64,000 nucleotides of DNA from Wuchereria bancrofti (lineage: Eukaryota; Nematoda; Chromadorea; Rhabditida; Onchocercidae). Numbering within the stretch: the first letter of the stretch is position 1; each line of letters begins with the position of its first letter. Positions 13,350 through 27,585 of this stretch are shown here, piece by piece. Location of the stretch: positions 11,161,776 to 11,225,775 of the forward strand of contig SSBO01000001.1 of assembly GCA_005281725.1 (NCBI GenBank). The letters run 5' to 3'. The notes beneath the pieces are model-generated. The model did not search any database and had not been told where the DNA came from. It saw nothing but the letters and a program-made list of their open reading frames with translations. A program made the translations under genes and the position numbers.

Positions 13350-14433
13350 AATTATATTATTCTTTTTTTTTTCAAAATAACTTTTGTTTGTTATTTGTAA
13401 AGTATTTTAATTTGAAATAGAAATGATTAATTTGCATTAATAAAGTTTAATGAATTATATATTTTTATTTGTTAGTATGTAATAATAAACGCAAAAAATG
13501 TATCACATATGACCCGAATAAATACATATTTAAATCAATTTCAAATAATTGTAATTACTAATTAAATAGAACATATTAAACAAAAAAAAGAAATTGTGAT
13601 TTGCTAATTCAATTATTTCTCTTTCAACAGATAAAAATTTAATCCATATTCAATAGTTTATGAAATCAAAAAGAAATTGATTTAAAATTAGGAAAAAGTT
13701 AAATATTTTCAAAAACATAAATAAGTGTTTTTAGCAATTTTTGAACTTTAAGAATAAATTTGATATAACTTTTTAATTGTAGAAATATTTTGAAGTGCAA
13801 TATTTTCAACAAATATAAATGATTATCGAATTAATCTCTGTTGTATTGATTTTTCTGAAAAAAAAATTCAACGAATTTGACATACAATTTAAAAATTAGC
13901 AATAATAAAATCAAATGAACAAGAATTTAACAGCAAATTGAAGACAACATTTAATAATAATAAAAAAAAAAGAAAAGAGCCTGGATATGAATGAATTTTA
14001 AATTTTAATTAAATAACGCAAGGAATAATGTTAGATATAAAATATGAATATTTAATAAAATGAAAGACATTGAAGTAATTGGTAACTATCTTATTACTAA
14101 TAATAGTAATATTAACATATTGAAAAAAAAAAGAAATTAAATATTTTTAACAAAGTAATTACTAATGGCTCTAAAACTTTTAAAACTTTGCATTTTTGAA
14201 ATTTGAAATTTAATCTACTTGCATTTGACATATCAGTTATTAGTTAAAATTAATAAATTAAATCCCTGGAAGACGATGATTCTATTAAAAGTTATTAGTT
14301 AGGAATTCATGATAAGATGTATACCAAAAAATATATTAAAAATTAATCAAATACAAATGCGCAATGTGTCTAATAATTCTCAAATGCCCTCTGACCTTTG
14401 CATTTTACAAATTTAGATAAAGAAAAGAAGAAA
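13350..14433. other. Convergent intergenic region between the TTL and LRR genes
   Basis: AT-rich 3' flanks of two genes transcribed towards each other. The TTL polyadenylation signal (13439-13444) is the only functional element I recognise. Confidence 0.5.
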
Positions 14434-17400
14434 TCAAATTGTTTTGTCATAAAAGATAACAATAAACAAGCAAAAGATACTAATGAAATGACAAGTTCTT
14501 ATAGTAATTGTTGCAGATTGTCCTCTTTTTGGCCGCAGACAATTCGGCTTATAGTTTAACAAAGATCGATGAAATTCTTCAGCGCCACAAAAATTCTTCT
14601 TTAGTAATACTGAATCCTAAAAAAAAAAAAAAAATCAATACTTAAATTTTTTGAATTGAAATTTAACAAGGAATTAAGCTTTAGGAAAACATTTTGTATT
14701 CTTAGCTGATAAATATATTCTTCTTGAATTCTCTTTAAAATTTTAACTTATTCCTTGTTAAAGATTGAATTAAAATAGGTACTGCTTCCTTTTTTTTGAC
14801 AATTTCGAAATTTCACTTAAGCAGTAATAAAAAAATAATTTAAAACAATCATTAAACTTATCTAATTGATAAAAATTATCTAGTTAGCAATTTTTTTTCA
14901 CAAAATTAATAAGTTAGTATTTTTAATAAATTAAAAAAATTGTTATTAGTGACAAAAGAAAATGACACTTTTCTTTTTACTGTAAACAATAAAATTTAAT
15001 AGAAAAATTTTTTTGAAAAACTATGAAAAACTTTTTTTGTAATATTTAAATAAATGATGAAAAAAAAAAAACAAACAAACATTGATATGTTTAAGCCAAT
15101 TAATAGCACAACTACAATATAGGATATTATCCTGAAATCTGGTTTGCCATGCTTCACTTATTAATGCTTCCGTTTCCAGATTCCGAATTATATTCCGTTC
15201 AATAATAATTTCACCAATATTAACAATTGTTGCAAATGCATAACCCGAAATATTACCAATTTTATTATCACTCATTATTAATGAACCAATTGTATAAAGA
15301 CCGGTAAATGCTTCCGTATTAATTGTATCAATTTTATTTGAAATAATATGAATCTGTAAATACAATTAAAATTTGAAATTATCAAAAAAGAAAAAAAATT
15401 TTTTTTTTTAAAAATATTTCAAAAAAAGACATTTAGATATTTTGTTTTTTTTTTTTTTTTTTAATAATACAATTTCTTTTTTTTTTTATTTAACTTAAAA
15501 AGGAAATGAATTTAAATTATATGCTTACTTCTCGTACATGTGATAAAGCAGTAAATACACCGGCTGGGATAGAAAATTGTGAATGACTGATTTCAAGTCT
15601 AAAAAAAAATGAAAAAAAAAATTTTTGTAAGAAAAAAAAAAGAGAAAAATGTTTGAAAGAAAAAATTTTTCGAGAAAGAAAATATTGTCTAATGATGATG
15701 GATCAAATGAAATGATCTGATAGTATTGTCAAATTTTTCCTTGTCAAGAAAGCGCATTTGTTGCTGCATTTATTTGAGCTTTTTGCGCCAACACTGATGT
15801 GTATATGTTTTTTTGTTGAATTTAAAATTTAAGTTAATTTATACTAACCAATTTTTGAATTAATTTATTTTTGTGGAATAAAGTAATGAAAATTTCAATT
15901 GCTTTAAAAGTTAGTTTAAAAAAGTAAGCTAAGAAAGATTAGTTAACATTTTTTTTCAATTCTTCAAGAAGTAAATATGATAAAAAATTGCGAAAAAGAG
16001 AGAATGAATAAAATTAATATTTAATTAATTAAATTATAGATTGAAAAGTTTTACGGTAATTATTACCTATGTATTCTGGAAACATTTTCAAATGATCGTA
16101 ATCCAAATGAAATTACACCAAGTAAATTGAAAAAATCAATTTGCGTAAAACTTGCAAAAGCATTCACTTCAATCTTTAAATTTTGACCTTGTAATGTAAA
16201 TTCTCTCAAATGATTTAATTGCCTGCAATTATTATAAGAATTTTTTTATCAAAATATAATTATTTCAGAAATATTTATTACGAATCAATTTCATCTGATC
16301 AAAATTAATTAATTACAATTTTTGTTTTTATAATAAATAAAAATTAAAAATAATAAAAATAAATTCAAATGATAATAATTATTTCACCTGAATAAACCCT
16401 GTCGTATTCGAGTAAAACTATTATTAATTAATTGAATTCGTAAGCCATGTCTATTGGAAATTTGTGAAAATGCATTCCTTGCAATATTATTCAATGATGG
16501 ATTATTAACTAAACGAAGTAATCTGAAAAAGGAAAAAAAAAAACAAATTAATTATATTATAAATTATTTTCAAAATATTTTCTTATTTTCAATAATTGTT
16601 AGTATAATTTTCTTGAAGCAGTAATAATTCATAATTTTTATTTTGTTATAATGAAATTTTTAGGAATTAAAATTAAAATGTAAAAATATGATAAACAAGC
16701 AAACAACAGGTGATAATGAATAGGAAAAACTAATTAATTAATTAATAAACTGCTATCTCATGAATTTGTCAATTAATTTCAACATTTATTAATGAAATTA
16801 AATTTAAAGGTATTATATTATTTCTATTATTATTACTATCAATTGTCACTATTACTAATTACTATTACTGTCATTATTATTATCATTATTATTAATTATT
16901 GTTATCATCATTATTTATTATTATCATCATCATTATAAAGAGATGTGCATTTATATGCAATTTCTAACTTAGTAATATCATAAACATGAATAATTTAATT
17001 GTTGTCACTTAATTGATTATGAATTCATTTATTTCAAGAAATTAGAAGTATTATCATAAATATGAATAATTTAATTGTTGTTACTTAATTGATTATGAAT
17101 TCATTTATTTTAAGAAATTAGAAACATTCTTATTTAATCTTTAAAATTCCAAAATTTCTATCAAATGCTTAAAAAAATATTTTTACTTGATAACATTTTC
17201 AATCAATTTCAGGATTTGTTAATATGAAATTTGACTTAAATATACTTAATTGACAAATTCGTTTAGATTTGGTTGGATGAAGAATTTTAGCAAATTAAAG
17301 AAAAAACTTACTTCAAATGACTTAAACCTTTGAAAGCAAATTTTTCAATTGTATGTAATCGATCGCAATTTTCGATTATTAATTCTTTTAGGTCTGTGTA

Positions 17401-19479
17401 CCTCAACCAATAATGAATTAATTATTTAATTATGTATTTCGAAATATAATTATTTCAAAAATATTTATTACGAATCAATTTCGTCTGATCAAAATTAATT
17501 AATTATAATTTTTATTTTTAACTTAATAATTAACTTAATTATGTATTAAGTTAATTATTTCTATCGTACCGTTATTATGATATAATCATTACTGTATAAT
17601 TATTAAGATACTTATGAAAAAAAAAACTCAATAAAATTTCAATATTTGAACTCAAATAAAATTTACAATGAGCAAAGATATTTATTATGCGAAATGAAAA
17701 ATGATGTAAATTATTTAACTCTTTCTATCAATAATATTTTAATAAGTACTATAACATATTTCAAAAGTGTTGAAAAGCTTGTTTGTTTATTTGTTTGTTG
17801 TTTGTTTATTTGTTTTCAATATTAGCAAATATACAAATGCTATTATTAAAAGTTAAAACAAAAGTCAAATAAAATTTTCATTAAATTAAATTATTAAATA
17901 TTTAAATTTGTTTTTTTCTTTTGCTGCTTAAATAATACGTCCTTTTTATTTACTATAAATTAAATTATTAAATTAACACATCATTTTAGCATATACGATT
18001 AATTTTATCTCTTCACTTCACTGATGATGAAAATATTAATCTTTTTAAATTGAAAAAAAAAAAAAATGGCTGCATTTGCTTGCGCTAATGAACATTTATC
18101 GGCGCTAATGAACATTTGCTGGCGCTAATGAACATTTATCGGCGCTAATGAACATTATATGTATGCATATATAATTTATGTGAGGCGCTATAATCTGAAC
18201 CAAATAAAAATGCTTTATTTACTTTCTTTTCCTTTTCTTGCCTAGCAAACTTCTTCAATATGAAATTTATTCTTATATTATTTAAATTCATTTGTATTAG
18301 AAAAAAAAAGTACATTTCAATACAGAAACTGATATACACTTAATTTATTCATTTTTGAAAAGTAAATTTAAATTAAACATCTTAGCAATTATTATTATTA
18401 TTTTGTTAAGTAATGCTATATGATAAAGTTAAGTAATGTGTTTGATAAGAGATTATCTATTCTTATCATTTAAAAAAAAGAATGTTAACAGATTATTAAA
18501 ACAATTACTTTAATTGTTTCAACTTCATTTAATTACTAAACTATTGATAGTTTAGATTATTTGGTTTGATATGATAAAAAAAAAAAGCCTAGGCTAATAT
18601 TATATGACAACTTTTCCTTATGGCTTTTAAGATTTCTTTTTTTTTTGTGGAAAGAAATGGAATCAAAAAAAAATTGAAAAAAATAAAATAAAAATCTTAT
18701 TTGAAAGATACCTTTTAAAAGCACCCTTTTGAATGATTAGAATGGAAGAATTTTTAATCCGTAAAACACGAACTTTTGTTTGCAATATGTTTGGTACCTG
18801 TTCGAAATGTGCTCCTTCACAATCAACCTGAAATTTTATATTTTATACCTGAAAATTTGGTAAACTTAAAATATTGATTTAAAAGTGAAATTTTACTAAT
18901 CAATTAGTTTTTTTTTTTATTATTGAAAGAGTAATTCTGATACTTTTGCATCAAATGTTGAATATTAAATTAATATTTTCTATACAAACTTTTAACGAAG
19001 CTAAAAAAGAATTAAAAAATCGAAAAGAATTTTTCATAAACAATTTTGTTTTGAAAGTTAGAGAATTTTACAACAATTTTCAAATTTCAACTTTTCAATT
19101 CGCTATCTTATCGCAATATATTTATTATTTATTTATTTTTTGAACAAAACTGTTGTAAGTAAAAATAATGATAGCTTTTCTTACGATTAAAAATTTTTCT
19201 AGGATTAAAATTTGTTTGTTTAAATTTATAAGATTAAAATTTGAATAACATTTGCAAAGTTTTTAATTTGTATTTTCTTAGATATTCCTAAGTGTAATTC
19301 ATTTTATCTTTTCATTTATTCATCGATTGATAATATTTCAAAATTTTCAAAATAAAACTAACCATTTCAGAATTCTCGCAATAACACTTATTTGGACAAA
19401 ATAATAATTCAGATGGATTAATTTGTAATGAAAGTAAAATAACCAGTAGAAATGATATGATAAATTTTACAGACAACAT
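14434..19479 (-). CDS. Secreted or surface leucine-rich repeat protein
   Basis: Eight phase-consistent minus-strand exons: 19363-19479, 18712-18827, 17312-17401, 16388-16522, 16067-16222, 15529-15598, 15081-15353, 14434-14616, giving 379 residues. Order: signal peptide (LSVKFIISFLLVILLSLQ), cysteine-rich LRR N-terminal cap (CPNKCYCENSEMVDC), degenerate LRRs (LKELIIENCDRLHTIEKFAF, LHIISNKIDTIN-like units, IGSLIMSDNKIGNISGYAF), LRR C-terminal cap (NILYCSCAINWLKHIN with later cysteines), and a hydrophobic C-terminus (CHFISIFCLFIVIFY). That C-terminus suggests a membrane tail or a GPI-attachment signal. The architecture resembles nematode extracellular LRR-only proteins used in cuticle, sheath or neuronal adhesion. 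Ligand and exact role cannot be read. The exon 3 acceptor (GTTGAG) is atypical but is the only one keeping frame. Introns are long and repeat-bearing. Confidence 0.8.
18081..18160. repeat. 20-bp tandem repeat, four copies, in an LRR-gene intron
   Basis: Four consecutive units of the form GCGCTAATGAACATTTATCG, the second reading TTTGCTG and the last diverging to TTATATG. It is richer in G/C than its surroundings and lies in the 1.3-kb intron between the exons at 17,312-17,401 and 18,712-18,827. Confidence 0.85.
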
Positions 19480-21651
19480 TTCATTTCACATCGTTTAATT
19501 CCATTTCAATTTGATTTATATTCTTATCCATTTTTGCATTCGAATCATTTTAATTTTGTTTGAAATAAATACTGCAAAATAATTGAATTTTAATTTAACC
19601 AAAAGTACATAATCGAGTAATTTATACATTATTGATTAATTCTACATATATTAAAAAAAGATATGGTAAGAATTTGATAATTGATAAGAAATAAAAATGA
19701 TAAATATGATAGTAAATGTATTAGATTAAATGAGAAAAAATATTTCATCTGAAAATGATTTTTGTTTAGTAAATGAGAAAATAAATAAATAAGAGATGAA
19801 AACATAATTATCGATCTATATGAAGTACTTTCCAAATTTTTTTTCACTTTTTTTTTTTTTTTTAACTCTACACTATTTTTGATGTTCGCAATTTTGCGCA
19901 TTTGTAGTGAAAACATTTTTTTTTTCTTTTTTTTTAAACTTAGCATAGCAAATTTTATTGCACTTTTTCATACTTGTCAAACAAATTTAAAAAAAAAAAA
20001 TTTCAAATTTTTGCAAAATTTTATTTTTTATTTTCACTATTAGATGCTTATAAAATCTGTTCAATAATATATTAAATAAATAATATATCTAACCTATAAA
20101 TTTTAAAAAAAAAAGAAGGAAGAAATTAACATTCGACAAATTTTCATTCATTCACTCAAAGTAATATATGCTTAAATTATTCATAATAATAGTAAAATTA
20201 ATTAAGATAATTTATTGCTCATAGAATATTTCACATTCATTTGAATAAAATGATTAGAATATTTTATGATTATTATAATACATCTATTGCTAGGATTTAT
20301 ATATTTGATGAATGAATAATTTAGCTTTTTATATTATTTGCTTTGTAGCTTTAACATTTCAATATCGAAAAATAAAATAAAAATAAAAAGAGATAAACAA
20401 AAAGTTTAGGCTGATAAAACGAAAAGAAATGAAAATGATAAATAATTTAGGATGATGAAAAGAAAAGAGATAAAAATGATAAATATCATATGCTAGTCGC
20501 TTCTTTCTTTTTTCTTTCTCAACTAATCTAATCTAAAGTATATTTGATATAGAAAAGTAATTTAAAGTAAATTATATTTGGTATAAAAAAGTAATTTAAA
20601 GTAAATTATACTTGATATAGAAAAGCATTCAAAACAAACAATATATTAGACTAAACTTCAATTAACTATGTCACATTTACTTAAGAGATACTTATCAAAC
20701 AATTTCAAAAAATCATCAACCTATTTTCATCCAATGATTATCAATAATAAACACACTCATAACAACATTTACAATTTAATCAATTACTACAATACTGGAA
20801 ATTTAAAAATGGTATTGTTAAATTGGAAATAATTATTTCAATTAATTGTCGAAGTGATATACATCTATTAAATATCGACTTCAAAAAGGAATAGAAAAAA
20901 AATGAAATGAAAGAAATTTCTTTTTTTTTTTTTGCTATTTCTCTAAAAATTAAATTATAGCTGTTATGAAGTAGCTTCAAAATTATTTTTAGAAAAAAAA
21001 AAATTTAAAGCATTTGCTTTTTGATAAATAAAAGTAAAACAAGACTTATAACACGAATTTTATTATTGTTAATGTTTGTTTAAGTAATAGAATGAGCTTT
21101 TTCTTTCTTTCTTTTTTTTTTTTTTTTGATGAAATTAGATTACAGCTGAATAAATTATATTAATAATTTTCGTTTAATGATAGAAAATAAATAGATAACT
21201 AGCAAATAATTTATACAACCATATTTTTTTTTTAAAACTATTTTGAAATATTTCAAAAATTTAAACATAATCTAGTATTATCCAAATAAAAAGAATTTTG
21301 TTTTAATCGTCTTTTTTTTTTTTTAATAAAAATTAATTCTCCTTAATCTTACTATTTCGATCAAATTATTTTGCTCATTAAATTTCTCTGAAAACAATTT
21401 TAACTTTCAACAAATGTACTACTTTTCTTTATCAATTGTTTCTATCACATTGTGTTTATTTTATTGATGTAAGAAAAAAAAAAAAATATGACGAAGTAAA
21501 ATAAATATTTGAAATTAAAATTTGTTTTCGTTTATATATGATAAAAAGACTTAGCTCAAATACTTTTTACAATTTTAGAATGGCAAATTTAATAATGAAT
21601 TCATTGAAGAAAAAAAAAAATTTTTTTTTATAGCTTCCGTATATTTACCTA

Positions 21652-21703
21652 ATGTATGTATGTGTGTGTATGTGTGTTTGTATGTGTGTATGTGTGTGTG
21701 TGT
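21652..21703. repeat. TG/TATG microsatellite
   Basis: Alternating TG interrupted by TATG and TTTG across about 52 bases. Confidence 0.9.
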
Positions 21704-22120
21704 TATGTAAATTTACGCACACACAAATAAATATAATAAAATACATTTTTTTTTTCTCATTCATAATCATTTTTGTCGAGAAATGATTGAATGAAGTGAA
21801 AATTTGACAAAGTTTAAAGTTTGAAAATCAATCAAATATTAGAATTTTTTTTTTTTAACTGAAAGTATTAATTATGAAATGTTCAAAAAAAAAAAAAAAA
21901 ATTCTTTTAGTAAAAATTTTTTAATTTGAAATTTATTATAAGCTAATATTTATCAAAAAAGAAAAAAAAAAGTGTGCAATAGCAAATTTTAAATGAAAAC
22001 GATAGGAATTTTATTGGTAGTAAATTTTGGATGTTAAAACTTTTTCCAATATAACATTGAAAGCTTTTCTTGATAATATTTATTCCAATGCAATGGATTT
22101 GCATCTTTAATTTCATTTAG

Positions 22121-22134
22121 TTTTTTTTTTTTTT

Positions 22135-22165
<31 letters not shown>
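22121..22165. repeat. Poly(T) tract
   Basis: About 45 bases of T with one internal C. Its length may be unreliable in assembly. Confidence 0.9.
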
Positions 22166-22423
22166 GTTCCTCTTTTTTGCTATCATTTTTAAGCCTAAGT
22201 TAATAAAACATTTCGTAGCAGATTATTTGATATATTAAAATTTAATTACTACAATATATTATTATCAATTCAACAAATAAATAATTAAAAAAATTATAAT
22301 ATATTTCACAGTACATTGATCAATTATTGATAAAGATATGTATGAAAAGAATTAAGCATTACCAAAAAAAAAGAGAGAAAGATTTAAATAAAATTACTGA
22401 AAAAGTAGAAAGAAAACATACAC

Positions 22424-22464
22424 AGAGAGAGAGAGAGGGAGAGAGGAAGAGAGAGAGAGAGAGG
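22424..22464. repeat. GA microsatellite
   Basis: AGAGAGAGAGAGGGAGAGAGG-type run. A nearby CTCTCTCT tract at ~22,653-22,672 is the complementary simple sequence and could pair with it. Confidence 0.9.
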
Positions 22465-23480
22465 GTTTACAAATTGATTTTAACAAGAAATTGTACTATT
22501 TTCATTTTTCAAAGGGAATAAATGAAATGTATCTGTCTTATTGTTACAACTTCACTCTAATTTATCCTTTGTTAATGAGAGATGAAATGAAAGAGAAGTA
22601 TTAACTATTACTGCTATTATTATTATCATTCATTAATTAGTTATATTCTTCTCTCTCTCCCTCTCTCTCCCTTTTTACCTCTCTTCCACTGATATCTGTC
22701 TGATAATTTATCATTATCATTGATTCAATTCATTTCTGATTACATAAAATGGTAAAATGAACAGATCGATAATTACATTTTACTAAATTTAAATAAATTA
22801 GAAATGAATTTTTTTATCATTTATATGACGAAAATGAATTGGCAAAAATAAAAAAAAGAAAATGCTTTTTGAAGAATCTAAAAATTTTTTCAAAAATTAT
22901 ATTATTTTGTCGAAATATACTACATCGTGTTAGTTTATTTGTGGAATTATCTAACTGATTGATCACTTTTACAATGAGCAATATTGATTGATCAAAGAAT
23001 TCATTTGGGCTGAAATTGTACTAAACTGAAGTAAGCAAATTTGAAATTGTTAAAATAGCTATAAAATTATGTGAAAGATTAATTTTATAGTTAAAAGTTC
23101 AAAAAGCAAAACTATAATGAATAATATTAGAGAAATCAAATATGCATGCTTAATTTTCCTGGGGCAATGGAATTGGCATATATAAATTAAATTGCTTTTA
23201 TGTTTTCACTTAATTGTTCCTTCAATTTTGTTTAAAATTAAATTTTATATAGTATTCGTATGTTTTAGTGTTGCTCATATTTTAACTATTATTCACAATA
23301 TTTCATTATTTATGTGATGCAAATTTTTTTGGCCAATAAAAAAAGAGCCTAGTAAATGTTCATTAGCCTAAACAAATAATCGTCCAATGTTATTCTTTGC
23401 TAACATAATGATTAAAAATTTATTAGTTGTAGAAAAATAAATGAAAGCAAGAATAAAATCTAAGTGATATGTGATGACAT

Positions 23481-23549
23481 TCACACAAACACATACACAC
23501 ATTCACACACACACACACACATACATACATACACATACATACATACACA
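23481..23549. repeat. CA/TACA microsatellite
   Basis: CACACA core flanked by TACA units over about 70 bases. Confidence 0.9.
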
Positions 23550-26411
23550 GAATTTCATTAATAGACAGACTACTTGTGACTACAATATTGAATTTCCTAA
23601 CAAAGGCTCTGATTAAGACTTCAATGAAACTATGAAGATTTGAAAAAAAAAAAGAAAAAAAAAATTTTATATTGATTAAAAAATTGAAAATGTTTAAATT
23701 GACCAAAATTTTATTGATTTATTTGTGAAAATTAATGTATGAAATTGAAGGAATGATTGTTTGGAAATTAAATGGCAATAAAGTAAAATTATTATAGAAA
23801 AAAAAAAACGAAAAACGAAAAACGAATACTAAATTAATTATCATTATTTTAACGAAAAGTAAATGTCAACCTTTTCTGATAGAAATGTCATATACACTAG
23901 TTTATGAGCAAACAATTTCTAACATTGCTGTAAATTAAATATTTGTTAAGATTAATTTATTAATTAATCATTCGTTCAATTAATAATTAATTAATTCAAC
24001 CTTTAAAAGGGAAGAAGAAATTAGAGGAAAAAAAAATAACAAAATGAATTTTTGAAAAGTTTTAAAAAAAAAAAAAGAAATAATCTTTTCTCTAAAATAA
24101 TACTTATCTTTGTTTTGTATTTCCCGAATTATTATTGTTAGCATATTTGAATTTTAATTTAAAAACTATAGCTTTTTTTTTGCTTCAGTGCTAAAAAATT
24201 TTTTCAACTCTAAATTAAATGTATAGAAATAAATTTCAAAATAATATCACTAATTATTTGATGATAAAAATGAAAAGTACCATTTTTTTTGAATTAAGAA
24301 AAAAAAACACATTTATATTGCATAAATTTTGATTTAAATCAAACTATCACTAAAATGAAAACAAAAAAAGTAACAAAATGAATTTTTGAAATTTTTTAAG
24401 AAAGAAATAATTTTGTTGTAGAGCAATGCTACAAATTAAATAATATATTTGTACATATACTTTTTTTTCGATGGATAAGTTGCATTTGAAAAAAAATAGG
24501 AGGAAAAGCAGAAAATCTACGTTCGTTTTTTTTTTTCTTCTTCTTTTTTCCGGATGTGCACTGAGTAATTGATGATGTTCCCTTTCTGAAGCATTTTTAA
24601 TTTTAATTTCTTATTCATTCTTTCTTTCACTTTCCCTCTCTCTCTCTCTCTCTGTTTTGCTATTCTTTGCTTTTCTCTAATGACAGTATTGAGAGTTATC
24701 AATTGTGATTTCAATTCACAAATTGTCTGATGTAGAATAAATTACAATTATTATTTGCTCCAATGAAATTGAATAATTAAAACAGAAATATTAGTGAAAT
24801 TTTAAAATTTAACTTTTAAATGATTGACATTTTGGATGAATAAAAATTATTAACCTTTTATTTGATATAATATATACATTTATCAATTGCTTTTTTGATG
24901 AACAATTAATTTTATTTAATTATTTAATTTTTAACATTCCGTAAAATTTCTATTTTTGGCTTTACTTAAAACTTCCAGAAATATATTTCACGTGCTTTAG
25001 AGCTTTATTGCTAATTCTTACTAATGATTAGAACAAAAATGAAATTTGATAAAGAAACTGAAAAACTGAAATTTTTAAATATAAAATGATACAAGATATT
25101 TAAGACGAAATGAACTTTTCAATATTTTGCCAATTTAAATTCCGAAATGATATTAGAATTTAATAACAATAACGACTGAAATAACTGTTGCATTTTTTTC
25201 AAATTAATAATAAATACAAAAAAGTAGGTATTAGGAAAAAAAAAAGGAAAAAATGGATATGAAATAGAAAATAAATCAAAATGTTAACAAGAAAAAAAAA
25301 AATAAGATGAAATTTTTATTAAAGAAAATGTAATTTTCAGCTAAAAGATTAACTTTCTCATTTAATAAATCATAATTTTGAATTTGTCAGCAAACTTCTT
25401 ACAATGGTTAAATGATATTTGATGAATTGATATGATAGCATTGAAAAGATAATTTGACAGATAATAAGTTCTATTTGACAAGAAATAGGATAATTTCTAT
25501 GTTAAAATGTTAAAATTGAACAACGACAGCTGTCCTATAATAGCACACAAATTTTGCTTTTCATCCACTTTCAATATACCTTTGTAAATTGAATTTAGTT
25601 TTAATGAAATTTATATAAATTTCAGAATAACATAAAATCTAAAATAAAATATTTTGATTAAATTTAAAAAATTAAAAAAAAAGATTATTTTTTAAGTAAG
25701 AAAAAAAATTTTGCGAAATATTTGTCTTCTTTTTTTCAAAATGTTAATAATTTGTGAAAATGAAATTTCAAATGAAATAATATTTTTTTTTTTTTTGTTC
25801 ACATTAGTTAAAATAATTTATGACAAAAATTTTTTCTTAAACAGTTGAAATAATTTAAAGTTGAAATTTTTAATGGATTATATTGGAAGAGAAAAGTTTT
25901 TTTTTTTAAAAAAAATGAAAAGAAAGAAAGAAGCGAGATAGAAATTTTAACTGAATAAAAAAGATATGTAAACAGCTGACTTACATTATTGAAATATATT
26001 TTTGTTGTTTTATTTTAATTCATTCATATTTGCAGTTAGTTTAGAAATTTGTACAATTAAAAAAATGTTTGTTGTAAAATTTAAAATAAATGAAATGAAT
26101 ACAACTAAATGAATATGACAACTATTTTACTACACAAAATGATTGAAAATTTTTTTTTTTAAACATTTTGCAATTAATTAATCCTTGTAAAACATACCCA
26201 GTTACATCTTTTTTAGTTTAAATTTAAATCTAAACGTTTTTTTTTTTTTAAATTTAAATACTGAGAATTGATTGAATTATTCCAACAATCATTTATTTGT
26301 CCCTTTGGTTTGAATTTAAATTTAAAAAAATGGAATTAAATTTAAATTTTAATTTTAGATCACCCAGCATATTAATGTGTTAATTTAACATTTGTCATTT
26401 GATTGTAAATG

Positions 26412-26670
26412 GTCAAATTACATAGCAAAAGCTCTTCTAAGCAATGATTAATCTTTTTTTAGTGAAGCGCTGTTTATTATGAATATATCATTTCCTTTTT
26501 TTTTTGAAAATTTCTACAACAATGAAATAAAAAATTTATTTGTTTAATTTCAATTTCACTTTCGTTTTTTTTTTAAAAAGTGAAATAATAGTACCACTTA
26601 AGAGTTGAATAATATAACGATAAATAAATTCGAAATAAAACAAAAAAAAAGAACATAAAGTGAATTTTTT
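26412..26670. repeat. ~260-bp direct repeat, copy 1
   Basis: Begins GTCAAATTACATAGCAAAAG and ends AAAGTGAATTTTTTCAT. It is nearly identical to 27,326-27,585, with scattered substitutions and T-run length changes. It has no coding frame, no terminal inverted repeats and no recognisable element family. Confidence 0.85.
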
Positions 26671-26958
26671 CATTTTTATAAAAAAGATAATAATAACAAT
26701 AATAATAATAATAATTAGTAATTGAATAGAAGATAAAAATGCAATGCTTACAATTTGATAATTATTTTATTACATTATATAATTATTATGATATATTCAA
26801 CTCACCAACTAATCATTAACCAAGATTAAGAAATAAATTAAGAAGAAACTATAAATTATTTTTTTTTTAAAAAAAAGGGAAGAAAAAAGTGGTAAATTTT
26901 TAAATATATAATTGTGGATAATTTCTTCCACAAAAGTACAATTAAATCAAAAAAGAAA

Positions 26959-26959
26959 N
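26959..26959. other. Ambiguous base (N)
   Basis: The only N in the window. It marks a base-call or assembly uncertainty between the two direct-repeat copies, where collapse or polishing error is plausible. Confidence 0.95.
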
Positions 26960-27325
26960 GCTAAATTTTATAGTGTCATCATCATTGTTTCGTTTGACCT
27001 TTGACATTTCTAAACAGAATGACAAATAGAATTGTCAGAATCATATTTCCACATTATCTGTTTGTTATGATCAATCTTTTTATTCAGAAATAGAAATTAA
27101 ATAAACATTGATTATCAGTCATATCAAAAGAATAATCATTTCATTTTTGCAATTACAGAGGTCAAATAGAAGATAATCGGAATGAAAAATAGTATAGCAT
27201 ATTGCTGCTTTTTGACACAGATTTGACCTTTACTAACAAAAAGAAAATTTGATTTTCGGAATTTTTTTTTTTTTGCTTGTTTAAAAAAAAATAATTATTG
27301 AAAAGTTTTTTTTTAATTTTTTTTA

Positions 27326-27585
27326 GTCAAATTACATAGCAAAAGCTCTTTTAAACAATGATTAATCTTTTTTTAGTGAAGCGCTGTTTATTATGAATAT
27401 ATCATTTCTTTTTTTTTTTTGATAATTTTTACAACAATGAAATAAAAAATTTATTTGTTTAATTTCAATTTCACTTTTGTTTTTTTTAAAAAAGTGAAAT
27501 AATAGTGCCACTTAAGAGTTGAATAATATAACGATAAATAAATTCGAAGTAAAACAAAAAAAAAAACATAAAGTGAATTTTTTTA
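27326..27585. repeat. ~260-bp direct repeat, copy 2
   Basis: Same orientation as copy 1, about 914 bases downstream, with a unique 0.66-kb spacer. High similarity suggests a recent duplication or a dispersed repeat family; genome-wide copy number cannot be judged here. Confidence 0.85.

Noticed and set aside
22327..22521. Open frame with an Arg-Glu repeat
   Set aside because: Produced by translating the GA microsatellite; no splice sites or homologous domain.
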